Positions 1 to 12,000 of a stretch of DNA of 64,000 nucleotides are shown in pieces. The notes under the pieces were generated by a model. The model made no database searches and was not told the origin of the DNA. It worked only from the letters and a program-made list of their open reading frames with translations. Made by a program: the position numbers and the translations under genes. The stretch's first letter is position 1. The number at the start of each line of letters is the position of its first letter. The DNA comes from Sipunculus nudus (taxonomy: Eukaryota > Annelida > Sipuncula > Golfingiida > Sipunculidae), in NCBI GenBank assembly GCA_026874595.1, contig CM049308.1:80520124-80584123 (forward strand), written 5' to 3'.

Positions 1-240
1 CAAAGTCAGATCAGTGGTTTTGAAATTAGGCAGTCTTAAAGTGTAACAATGGGTTTTTAATTGAAAAATGAAGTTTTTCATTGATATCTCAAAGGAATGA
101 AGTCCTAGTGACCAAATTCTTGGCATGGTAGGGGATTTTGGAGAAATCTAACTGTATGCCAAATTTAAGGAACTTAGAGCTGAAGCTCGGGAGCTGAGCT
201 CTAGCAAACTGCATAACACTAGCAATATGTGACATGGTGC
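1..240 (+). repeat. AGCTGA-hairpin family, partial copy
   Basis: About 170 bp of this stretch realigns with 9452-9610: 'gtggttttgaaattaggcag', a T-rich run, 'ctcaaaggaa', 'ggcatggtag', 'aactgtatgccaaattt'. The copy lacks the (CGGA)n tract and the 3' hairpin. Confidence 0.7.
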
Positions 241-289
241 ATGAAAAATTGAATAAAATCTACAGTTTTTGATCAACTGGTTTCAAATT

Positions 290-995
290 TTTGGTGTTAA
301 CAGTTGAAAAGCTAACAAAAACATGCTGTGAAAATTAAATCCACAGCAGTTACAGCAAAAAAACGTGCCATGGTCAAAGTTGGGCAAAATTTAAGGTACC
401 AATTTATTATTTTTGCTAATATTTTAAAAAATTTAAAAGATTTTGATCTAATTTTGGGTATACAATTTAATTTTGATTAATAAAAGTAATATTACTGGAA
501 AAAAAGTGCTTAGCTTTAACAAGTTTTGTGTTAAAAGATAAAATTTCTTTCCTGATTATTTACAAAATGCATTATGTTTGGGCCCATAACTTTTTTAAAT
601 TATATAATACAGACCTAATATCTAGCATGTACATAGGAATTATATAGAGGATTATTTATAGGAAATATGAGGAAAAACAGATGAGTGGTTTTGATATTAG
701 GCAGTCCTGAAGTGTGAAAATAGGTTTTTAATAAAAAATTGAGGTTTTTCCTTAATTTCTCAAAGGAACAAAGTCGCAAAGACCCAGTTTTCGGCTTGGT
801 AGGAGATCTTGGGGACATCTAACATTATGCTGAATTTTGGATTCCTAGGTCTTACGGTTTCAAAACGTGCCACATCTACGGACGGACGGACGGACGGACG
901 GACGGACGGACGGACGGACGGACGGACAGACGGACGGACGACGGACAATGGACCACGACTATAGCTCAGATGACTTATAGTCAGCTGAGCTAAAA
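290..995 (+). repeat. AGCTGA-hairpin dispersed element with (CGGA)n tail
   Basis: Recurring order: 'catgctgtgaaaattaaat', 'aaaacgtgcc', a T-rich body, 'acctaatatctagcatgtac', 'gttttgatattaggcagtcc', a (CGGA)n tract (877-948), then a 31-nt terminal hairpin at 962-992 (14-bp arms with one mismatch, TAT loop) followed by AAAA. Other copies are near 3400-3957, 7720-8930, 8955-9748 and 49045-49377. Non-autonomous; no coding capacity seen. Confidence 0.75.
877..948 (+). repeat. (CGGA)n microsatellite
   Basis: About 17 near-perfect tetranucleotide units with one interruption ('cagacgg'), immediately before the terminal hairpin of the host element. Confidence 0.95.
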
Positions 996-1008
996 ACTCC
1001 AACAATAC

Positions 1009-2390
1009 AGGTGGCGCCACCAGTCTGCAGGAAGTGATGACACATCTCATGATCAATAGTTATGCCACAAATCAAGACCATCAGTCAAGTAGTTAATGAG
1101 ATATTGAAGTTTTTGTATGAAATTTTTGACTTTTCTGGGGGGTACTTCGGGGCCCCATAGCTGGAAGGATATGGGTAACAGAGACCTAATTTCTGGTTTC
1201 CATGGAGACTTTCCATAGGTCTCTCAGTGTGTCAAGAATGAAGATTCTAGGTCCAGTCGTTACGATTTGTGCCATGTTAACAGATGACAGCATCCTTGAA
1301 GGTCTCAAAAATAGAGGAAAAAATCGTGAAAAATCGAACAAAACAGGTGGCGCCACCAGTCTGCAGGAACTGATGGAACATCTCATAATCAATATGTATG
1401 CCAAAAATCATGACCATCAGTGATGTAGTTATTGAGATTTTGAAGTTTTTGTATTAAATTTTTTACTACTCTGGGAGGTACTTTGGGGCCCCATAGCTCG
1501 AAGGATATGGTTAACAGAGACCTAATTTCTGGTTTCCAAGGATATTTTTCATGGACCTCTCAGTGTGTCAAGAATTAAGATTCTAGGTCCAGTCTATACG
1601 ATTTGTGCCTTGTTAACAGATGTTCACATTTTGAAAGGTCTCAAAAATAGAGAAAAAAATTCTTAAAAAATTGAACGATATAGGTGGCGCCACCAGTCTG
1701 CAGGAAGTGATGGAAGATCTCATGATCAATATGTATGCCAAAAATCGTGACCATCAGTCAAGTATTTAATGAGATATTGAAGTTTTTGCATGAAATTTTT
1801 TACTTTTCTGGGGGGTACTTTGGGGCCCCATAGCTGGAAGGATATGGATAACAGAGACCTAATTTCTGGTTTCCATGGAGACTTTTCATAGGTCTCTCAG
1901 TGTGTTGAGAATGAAGATTCTAGGTCCAGTCGTTACGATTTGTGCCTTGTTAACAGATGTTCACATTTTTAAAGGTATCAAAAATAGAGAAAAAAATTCG
2001 TAAAAAATCTAAAAATACAGGTGGCGCCACCAGTCTGCAGGAACTGATGAAATATCTCATGTTCAATATGTATGCCAAAAATCATGACCATCAGTCAAGT
2101 AGTTAATGAGATATTGAAGTTTTTGTATGAAATTTTTTACTTTTCTGGGGGGTACTTTGGGGCCCCATAGCTCGAAGGATATGGGTAACAGAGACCTAAT
2201 TTCTGGTTTCCAAGGAGATTTTTCGTTGACCTCTCAGAATGTAAAGTTACAAGATTCTAGGTCCAGCGGTTATGATTTGTGCCAGGTTAACGGACAGACG
2301 GACAGACGGACAGACAGACAGACGGACGACGGACAAAGAGTGATCGCTATAGCTCAGCATGACTGAAAGTCAGCTGAGCTAAAAACAGAA
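1009..2390 (+). repeat. 337-bp tandem repeat, about 4 units, palindrome-bearing
   Basis: Units start with GGTGGCGCCACCAGTCTGCA near 1010, 1346, 1683 and 2020 (spacing 336-337). Each contains 'gtatgccaaaaatcatgacc', 'gagatattgaagtttttg' and a GGGGCCCC palindrome followed by 'atagct'. The last unit passes into a (CGGACAGA)-type tract (2290-2335) and an AGCTCAG hairpin near 2349-2382. Short open frames here are by-products of the repeat. Confidence 0.9.
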
Positions 2391-2791
2391 ACATCAAGGA
2401 CGTCAAGCTGAGGGTGATGGTAAAAAAATAGGAAAATGGGAAATTCTAGAGTAAGAAATGAGGAAAAAATAGGAATTCTTACTGAAAATTGGAAAAAAAG
2501 GAATTGCTAAAAAAATAGAAAAAATAGGAATTTGATGCCCTGAACATCAAAACCAAGATCTCCGGTCTTTTCTAGGGAAGAAAAATAAGTCAAATTTTCA
2601 GTTAAAGATTAAATTATATAGATTCCTTCCAAGAGAGACAAAATCCAAAGGCCACTGAACACCATGATTTAGATTGTATGTACCATGGGTGCTTGAATCC
2701 TTAAGTATGAAGCCTATTGTGATTATATATCTACCACAATAAATACCTATAACCTTATCTTAACTTATGATAACTAGTAGTAGTTAATATT

Positions 2792-2793
<2 letters not shown>
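2391..2793. other. Intergenic or intronic spacer, nothing recognised
   Basis: A-rich sequence with several 'aggaattcttactgaaaa'-like degenerate runs (2440-2530). No gene or element ends seen. Confidence 0.5.

Positions 2794-2837
<44 letters not shown>
2794..2837. repeat. (TA)n microsatellite
   Basis: About 21 uninterrupted TA units, 40 bp downstream (in THADA transcript direction) of the alternative stop/AATAAA. Confidence 0.97.
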
Positions 2838-2839
<2 letters not shown>

Positions 2840-2959
2840 TATAACAGCGACGGACATCTTAACATTTGGTTATCTTTATTAAACAATGAAAGAGTAAAAG
2901 GATTCAAGCCCCTGTGTATATACACAGTACACCACAGGACTGTAAAATGTCTGCCCCAC

Positions 2960-3087
2960 CTGCCCTCTCCAGTCCGGCTCCAGATCCTCCAGTACCCAGG
3001 ACAGGATGGTATCCAGGCATCCAGACCTGGAGCCATGGATGGTCACCAGGAGCAACATCAGAAGCTCAACAGCCAATGGAGGGGTCA
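2960..3087 (-). CDS. THADA: Probable THADA exon 22 of window
   Basis: Reads TPPLAVELLMLLLVTIHGS, then CLDTILSWVLEDLEPDW. It resembles the family segment 'ALALAVLCDLL...LPILLGWLLGE', and its phase fits exon 21 after acceptor ttgtggcccag. Donor taken as CAG|GTGGGG. Alternative: the frame stays open to a TAA at 2879-2881 that overlaps an AATAAA signal (2875-2880), which would make this a terminal exon with a truncated C terminus. Similarity is moderate. Confidence 0.55.
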
Positions 3088-6000
3088 CTGGGCCACAACA
3101 CAGGTCTATACAATACAGTATAAAATAATATAATACATACATATGGTCACATGGCCGTATAGCAAGGTCTTTACAATAAATTATCAGAGGGTCTAATATA
3201 CTAATACTTATGGTACAGGTTACACCATCTCTGCATATGCATACATGATATGAAATTTAATTGAACAGTGCTTACAGGGAAAAAAGTTGATTGATGATTA
3301 CTGAATATTTAAAAATGGACAGACAGACACATACACCAATAAAGCTGTTAACTTTATCTTTATCAGGTATCCAGGCAACACTGTATAAAAATTTGAATGA
3401 CTTCCAGTGACCAGAAGTGGGCTGCCTAGAGTTTGACAACACAAGTGAATACAACAGAGCCTCTAAAAAACTACAATAACTAGCCCCATGTTTTAGTTCT
3501 TTCTTTTTCAAATTTCAGATTTTAAAAGATTAAATCCTGATGTATACATGCTGTGAAAATTCTGATCTAATTTCTGGTATACAATTGAATCTTGATTAAA
3601 TGATGTTAATTAAATCCTTGAAAAAAGTCTCTGGCTTCAATAATTACCATATATTTCTTGTCATTTTGATAAGGTACCTAATGTTCTGGTTCATAACTTT
3701 TGTTTTGATATTATTCAATTCTGAAATGCAACAATAATTTTCAATTGAAAATTGAGTGTTTTCCTTAATTTCTCGAAGGAACAAAGTCAAGTGACCCGGT
3801 TTTGAGTTTAGTAGGAAGATTTAGGAACATCTAACTGTATGTTGATTTTTGGATTTGTAGGTCTAATGGTTAAAAAATGTGCCAGTCTAACAGACAGAGG
3901 GACAACAGACAATGGATCGTAACTTTAACTTAGATGACTTATAGTAAGCTGAACTAAATGCTGATTGATACAAATTTACATATAGCACTGGCTGGAAATT
4001 ATAATTAGAACAAAGTGACAAATATGTTTTTTTTATCATTTATCAGTTCAGTGTTTTAAATGCAGTAGTCACTATTGGCACCATCAGTAACCAGAGCCCA
4101 ATCAGAAAGCCGGACATTTTACACTGGTGTTGTACAGAATGACATAAGATTATCATAGCATTTATCTGTGGTTTATAATAAAATCCTTGTTTTACATAGA
4201 TGCCAATCACTTATTTCTGTACAATGACTTATTTTCTACATAACCATGTGTAACACTAATTATCTGATAATAAAGAGGTAATAACATCAGGAGATTAGCC
4301 AGGCCGGATCTAACAGTGTGACTCTCTGATTGCATCAGTGGCTGACTCAGTGATAAGAGCAATGGATTAATTGTACCCGTACACTTGTGTGTCCCATAGT
4401 ATCTGGGAACTCCACTGGGAATTCCCTTCAAGGTGACATCTACATGGTTCTAACCATTTTATTTTTAGATCACTGATGCAATATTAATAAGACTACCAAA
4501 CTCGCTAAAAAGATCCTTCTCAATTAGAATATCAGAGCATTATGCATATTCTAAACATTATTTACATGCATTTCTTAAATAAGAAATATAATCATGTCAG
4601 TTTATTAGTCTATGACCATCCTGGTAGCTCGAAAGTTAGTTTTGTGATGATGTGACCTTTTATGAACTCTGATTGAGTTTTACCTTTAAATGATAAAGAA
4701 TTATTCATTGTAGTGGATTGTTGCTTATGCAAAAGCTTGCATGAAAATTAAGTCAGCTTAACAAGTCTACCCTTGGTCATACACTATGCTTATCAGGTCT
4801 AAGAGTCTTATTTTTAATCCAAAGGTTCAGAAACAGTTGTGTATTTTAAATTATATATTTTAATTTTTTTTCCAAAGCAAACCCTAAACTCTAGATTGGA
4901 AAGTCCATTCTACCTGTGATTCTGTTTCTTGAATTAAAATATTCATACACATATTTTTTTGGTGGTTCTGAAGTCATTTATGTCAGCTATATCAAAATTC
5001 CTACGGCGATTCTTCACCATGTGGTTATATCACTATTCAGTAGATCTACATTAAAGAGTCCCCACCAGTGTGTTGCATTCACGACATGAATATAACCTAG
5101 TGTTTTGCACTCACAACACGTGAAAGGTCCATGGGGACTTCATATCTACCTGACCTAATTGTATGAAAGTTGTAAACTGGCCGCATAATGCCAGGTCTGA
5201 AATGTTTGCTTTGTCCTACATGGCTTGTTGTTGTTTTCCCAAGCCCATACCAACCTAGTTTGTAAATGACAAAATAGCCATTCAAAATGGCAAAGCTTAT
5301 CATAAAAACTGATAAGCCTGTCTTACACCCGGTTCTGTTTTAAGTATACAAGTTTCAAAGTCACAACAAATATGTCTGATACATGGTTTTCTAGCGGAGT
5401 TAAATAAAATAAAACACCTTTGATTGGTATATTTAATTCTCACTACAAGTCAGGAATGATCTTTTAAGAACTGGTCTCTGCATTCATTTAAATAGTTCGA
5501 CAAACATATACAGTGAAACCACCCATAGGACCTGGATAAAGTGGTCACATATTCGAGGTGGTCATCTACGAGAGGTCTGATATATAGAGCAAAAAAGAAT
5601 TGGCACCGTGAAAAAGTAGTCATTATTTTAAGGAGGTCACTATAGCAAGGTGGTTGCTAGGAAAGGTTTTACTGCATTAAATTGAAACCACAAATACCTA
5701 CTTGTTCTCATTGAAAGAGTATTAGATTGAGCCTGAGCCTTCATGCTTTACATAGATATACAAGTCATTATATGAAATGCACACAGCCCTAACATAGGGA
5801 TAGTTTTGATACCTTCCAACTTTCTTTGAAATTATATCTGAGATTGCTATAAGCAACAGGAGAAAATAATAATAATGCAGAAAGAAAAGATCCCTTCATA
5901 AGATAAAATCTTGAGCATATACACATACATTTAAACTTTTTTTGGTCAATGTTTGATACTTTTTGGTAACTTTTTCAGTACTTCCCAGCCCATTTGAGTT

Positions 6001-9000
6001 TTTAGTGAAAACCATGTGATGCATAAGATACTTCTGACCACTGTTATAGGAGGACCATTAAAAGCCAGCTGGTTCAATTAATACCAAGGTAAATGATGCG
6101 GTGATTAATGGTGATGACTAAACAATTAGGAGGACACATGTATGTGAAGATTACAGGGGAACCATCAACTCTAGAAACACTACCCAACTGTTGCTGCCAG
6201 GTAGGGCTGGGCCAGCAGCTGATAACTCCATTCAGACAGTTCCTGTATGATGCTGATGCAGCCATTGACCTCTGATAACAGGGCTGAGAGCAGCCTGGGC
6301 ATTCTTAGAGGAACTAGTTTGGAATCCGCTCTGAGTCTTATGGCTAATCACAATGTAAGAAATGAGGACCAGATGGATTTGTGTGAGTGTTCCGTGGTTA
6401 ATTTTAGCCGGCGGCACGTAAAGGACATAAAGTCTATGGTATCCCAAGGTTGCAGATGATGACTAAACAGGAGGCAATTACTGCTGCAACCCGCTTAGCT
6501 CCACCGATAAAGTCACCATCAGCTGACCTGCCTCTGTGAGAGGGTTTCAAGCATATGTGCATCTGTTTCTTGGGACCTAAGAGCCAGTGTCTAACTTGGA
6601 AGTTCTTGCCTGGGAATCGTTGAGCCAATCCGTTCCCACCATAAGCTGCCAGGGATGTTTTGTCTCAGTGACAGTGCCAGAAGCACGACATGTCTGGCTA
6701 GCATGTCCCCATACAGGCTGTAAGCCTGAAGAGGGACCAAGTGTCGCCTCGATAAAACTCAAAGTGATGAGTGTTTTACCAAAGCCACGCTCTCTGGTAT
6801 TTACAAATCTGTTTCTTATAATCACCTGTACAGCACTGCAGCAGCCTGTGCCAGGCCTGCCCCCACCCCATGACAGCACCTATCACAGCACCTCCAATAT
6901 TTTCTTTATAGCACTGAGACTATTGACAAAACATTTAGGTAATGAGTAGAACCTTTCTTTGTGGCCCCACTCTCTATTACAGCCCCATTAAGAGTCTGAA
7001 CATATGGCAAAGTTGGAATGTGCACCCAAGTGTCAATTTCACCCCCTGTGGTAACAACTCCTCCCTGAGTTTATATATCCACAATCAGGTGTACTTAAGT
7101 ATATCAGTGTTACATTTCTTTGCTTGTTTTAAATTGCCTGAACTCAGACTGATCTTTGAACATTTAAAAATTATTTAGTTTTGACAGAAGTACATGAGGA
7201 ATATTGATACACAGCTTAAGTTTTGCCAATTATACCTTAATTAAAAACATTTTTATCAATACATGTATATATAAATCCCCAAATGTCCAACCATGAACCA
7301 AGGTAATCATTGTCCAGAGGACCAACCTTTCACCCCAACAGGCCACTGAATCAGAGAGTCAGACTTATTTTTAATTCTAAAATGCCAGAAGCTGAAATAA
7401 AGTACATGAAAAGAAAATTTCAGAAAGTATCACAAAAGCAACCAAGTGAGACCAAAACCTATTCAGAGAAGATGATCAAACAGATACATAAATCATATTA
7501 ATTTATTAATTCACAACAATTTTCATTGTTGTATATAATTATAATTATATAACCAATTAACAACAAATTTACAGACAACTTTCAAAATGCAGCATTTGAA
7601 CTCTAGCAGTGTAGTACACAATTTGTTTATGAGATGTCAGTAGCAGTTCCTGTTCACTCTGATTATTTCAAGACAGACACACATGTACAAACAGATCAAA
7701 ACATTAGGCCAAAATAAAAACAAGGGACCCATGGGTCACATTGCTCAGCTGAATTTTGGAAAATATTAGTAACTGCAAAATATTTTTATTTCTTTTGGTT
7801 TTTCATGTATATTATCATAAGAAAAGCTATGAGAAAATGGCCCTGCTAAAATGAAATCTGTAAATTATAGAATGATGGACATGAGCTGAACCATTCAGTG
7901 ATGCACCAATGGAACAAATAGGCCTACAGTAAGTGTTATTTAAAAGTAACATTTCATAAACAAATAATGTGTGAAGGTAATTAAGTTTTAAAAAGTTAAA
8001 TATATGGTCATATGAGTTAAAAATTAATCCCATAAAGTTTGACCAATATTCCTAATTTTAATACTAAGTTAACTGTGTTATTCACACCTAGGCCCTGCCA
8101 ACTTTAAGAGATATGAATGAAATGCTACAAAGTATTTATATCTTCTTAAATCTTGTCAGTTAACACTTACATTAGATCCTAATATTTTATCACATTTGAA
8201 TATTAGGATTAAATTCCTGATTTTTTTTCTTTAAAACAATCAAAATTATCCAAGTCTCATCAAAAAGAATTTATTTAACATTAAAATTATAAGATTCAAC
8301 TTGTGGACTGCTTGACAATGTAAAGAAATACAACAAGAGCCTCCAAAATAAATTCAATTACTAGCCTAATTTTGCAGCTTTTATTTTTCAAATTTCAGAT
8401 TTTAACATATTAAATCCTTATGTGTACATGCTGGGAAAATTAAATCCACAGTACTTGCAGGAAAAAAAACGTGCCTTGGCCAAAGTTGGGCAAAATTTAA
8501 GGTACCAATTTTTATTTTTGCATATATTTTAAAAAATTTAAAAGATTTTGATCTAATTTTTGGTATATAATTTAATTTTGATTAATTAAAGTTATAAGTC
8601 CTTAGTTTTAACATGTTTTGTGTTAAGCGATCAAATATCTTTTCTGATTTTTTTACAAAATGCTTTATGTTTGAGCCCATAACTTTTTTAAATTATATAA
8701 TACAGACCTTATTTCTGGCATGTATATAGGAACTATATAGAGGAATATTTATGGTAAATATGAGGAAAAACAGATGAGTGGTTTTGATATTAGGCAGCCC
8801 TGAAGTGTGAAAATGTTTTTAATAAAAAATTGAGGTTTTTCCTTAATTTCTCAAAGGAACAAAGTCGCAAAGTCCCAGTTTTCAGCTTGGTAGGAGATTT
8901 TGGGGACATCTAACATTATGCCAACAGCCTGGGGAGCATAGAGATATGCACTGAATGACCTACAGTCACCAAAGTGGACTGCTTGACAATGTAAAGAAAT

Positions 9001-12000
9001 ACAACAAGAGCCTCCAAAAAAATTCAATAACTAGGCTTATTTTGCAGCTTTTATTTTCAAATTTCAGATGTTAACAGATTAAATCGTTATGTGTATATGC
9101 TGTGAAAATTAAATCCACAGTACTTACAGGAAAAAAACGTGCTGTGGCCAAAGTTGGACAAAATTTAAGGTACCAATTATATATTTTTGCCAATATTTAA
9201 AAAAATTTAACAGATTTTGATCTAATTTTTGGTATACAATAAAATTTTGATTAATTAAGTTATATTACTGAAAAAAAGTCCTTACCGTTAACACTTTTGG
9301 TCTTAAAAGACCAAATATCTTTCCTGATTTTTTTACAAAGTCCATTATGTTTGGGCCCATAACTTTTTTAAATAAAATAATACTGACTTAATTTCTGGCA
9401 TGTACATAGAAACTATATAGAGGAATATTTATGGTAAATATGAAGAAAACGAGATCAGTGGTTTTGATATTAGGCAGTCCTGAAGTGTGAAAATAGATTT
9501 CTAATAAAAAATTGAGTTTTTTCCTTAATATCTTGAAGGAACAAAGTCCTATTGACCCAATTTTCGGCATGGTAGGAGATTTTGGGGACATCTAACTGTA
9601 TGCCAAATTTCAGATTCATAGGTCTAATGATGTCGAAACGTGCCAGTCTTACGGACGGACATCCGGACGGCCCGACAGACAGACGGACGGACGACGGACA
9701 ATGGACCATGACTATAGCTCAGATGACTTATAGTCGGCTAAGCTAACACAGGAATGGTTCTCAGGCACTTCTCAATGCGGGCGGGCGCTTTTTTTATTTT
9801 AAATTTTTTGGTATGTTAAAATGTACGATAATGTATTTGGTATGTACGATAAAAATGTCAAATGATAAGGGAAAAGCATGAAAATAACAGTTTTATTTTG
9901 CTAAATAAGTAAAAGCACTACAAAACAAAGGAAATTGTATGGTTTTATCTTCTTGAAAGAAATGTCGGAGCGGCAGCAGCTCAAAATTGGTGTTTTTATT
10001 GAAAATCAAAATAAAAAGTTTTGATGCGGGGGTTTAAAATTGATGCGGGCGGTGCCTGAGAACCATACCTTTAATTTTTTTTGGCCTTATAAGGACATCT
10101 TAATTCAAATTAACTACAAATTTAAACTAATTAAACTCATTGCTTCCTTAAGACCCATCTTTATACAAATTTATATGAAATTCCATTGATCAACTTAGTC
10201 GCTATTTTGGATGGACAGATAGATGGCTAGACAGAGAGACAAACAGACAAACAGAAAGACAGACAAAGAAATGTAATTCACTGGCAGAGGTAACTGGAGA
10301 CAGTAAAAATTCTGAGTGCTCCTAACCGATAATATCTCAGTGTGTGGTTAAATTAAAATGATTAATGTGTGTTGTCATAAACACTGCTGTTGATATACGA
10401 CACTGCCATGTTTGTACCTACAGGCACATTCACAGAAACAGAAACTGGGTGAGACTTGCACCTCGTGTTAACCCTGTTTATTTCTGCACTCACTTGACAT
10501 GGGACCAGCCAATAAAAGCTGATTGTTTTATCAAGATGTAGGAGTGATATTATCGTTGAATTAAGATGATTTGGGGACTTCTGTTGGCAGCCGTGTCAGG
10601 CGACAGCTGTTACGATTTTGTCACACACATAATACCCCTACCATGGCACACTCCAGTTTTTAATTTGTTTTGCATAAGGAAACTGATCCAATCTTTCTGT
10701 TCTCTAAACAAAGACTCCATAATGTTTATCACAATCTTTTGGCTCTACATAAGGATTCCTTAATGTTCATCACAATCTTTTTGTTCTCTACACAAGGACT
10801 CCTTAATGTTCACCACAATATTTCTGTTCTCTACATAAGGACTCCTTAATGTTCATCACAATCTTTTTGTTCTCTACATAAGGACTCCTTAATGTTCACC
10901 ACAATATTTCTGTTCTCTACACAAGGACTCCTTTAGTGTTCACCACAATCTCTCTGTACTCTAAACAAGGACTCCTTAATGTTCACCACAATATTTCTGT
11001 TCTGCACACAAGGACTCCTTAATGTTCACCACAATATTTCTGTTCTCTACACAAGGACTCCATCCTTAATGTTCATCAAAATTCTTCTGTTCTCTACACA
11101 AGGACTCCTTAATGTTCACCACAATCTCTCTGTACTCTACACAAGGACTCCTTAATGTTCATCACAATCTCTCTGTACTCTACACAAGGACTCCTTAATG
11201 TTCATCACAATCTTTCTGTTCTCTACATAAGGACTCCTTAATGTTCACCACAATATTTCTGTTCTCTACACAAGGACTCCTTAATGTTCACCACAATCTC
11301 TCTGTACTCTACACAAGGACTCCTTAATGTTCATCACAATCTTTCTGTTCTCTACATAAGGACTCCTTAATGTTCACCGCAATCTTTCTGTTCTCTACAC
11401 AAGGACTCCTTAATGTTCACCACAATCTCTCTGTACTCTGCACAAGGACTCCTTAATGTTCATCACAATCTTTCTGTTCTCTACACAAGGACTCCTTAAT
11501 GTTCATCACAATCTTTCTGTTCTCTACATAAGGACTCCTTAATGTTCACCACAATATTTCTGTTCTGCACACAAGGACTCCTTAATGTTCACCACAATCT
11601 TTCTGTTCTCTACACAAGGACTCGATCCTTAATGTTCATCAAAATCCTTCTGTTCTCTACACAAGGACTCCTTATTATTCACCACAATCTCTCTGTACTC
11701 TACACAAGGACTCCTTAATGTTCATCACAATCTTTCTGTTCTCTACATAAGGACTCCTTAATGTTCACCACAATATTTCTGTTCTGCACACAAGGACTCC
11801 TTAATGTTCACCACAATCTTTCTGTTCTCTACACAAGGACTCGATCCTTAATGTTCATCAAAATCCTTCTGTTCTCTACACAAGGACTCCTTATTGTTCA
11901 CCACAATCTCTCTGTACTCTACACAAGGACTCCTTAATGTTCATCACAATCTTTCTGTTCTCTACATAAGGACTCCTTATTGTTCACCACAATCTTTCTG

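Noticed and set aside
1-2390. CRISPR-like regular repeats
   Set aside because: Units are 337 bp with no short-repeat/spacer pattern, and the genome is eukaryotic with spliced genes.
3272-3511. Minus-strand 79-codon frame beginning MKKKELKHGASYCSF as part of THADA
   Set aside because: Overlaps the AGCTGA-family repeat and has no family similarity or splice support.
4320-4420. tRNA gene or SINE suggested by 'gtggctgactcagtgataag'
   Set aside because: No acceptable B box or cloverleaf could be drawn; at most a decayed relic.
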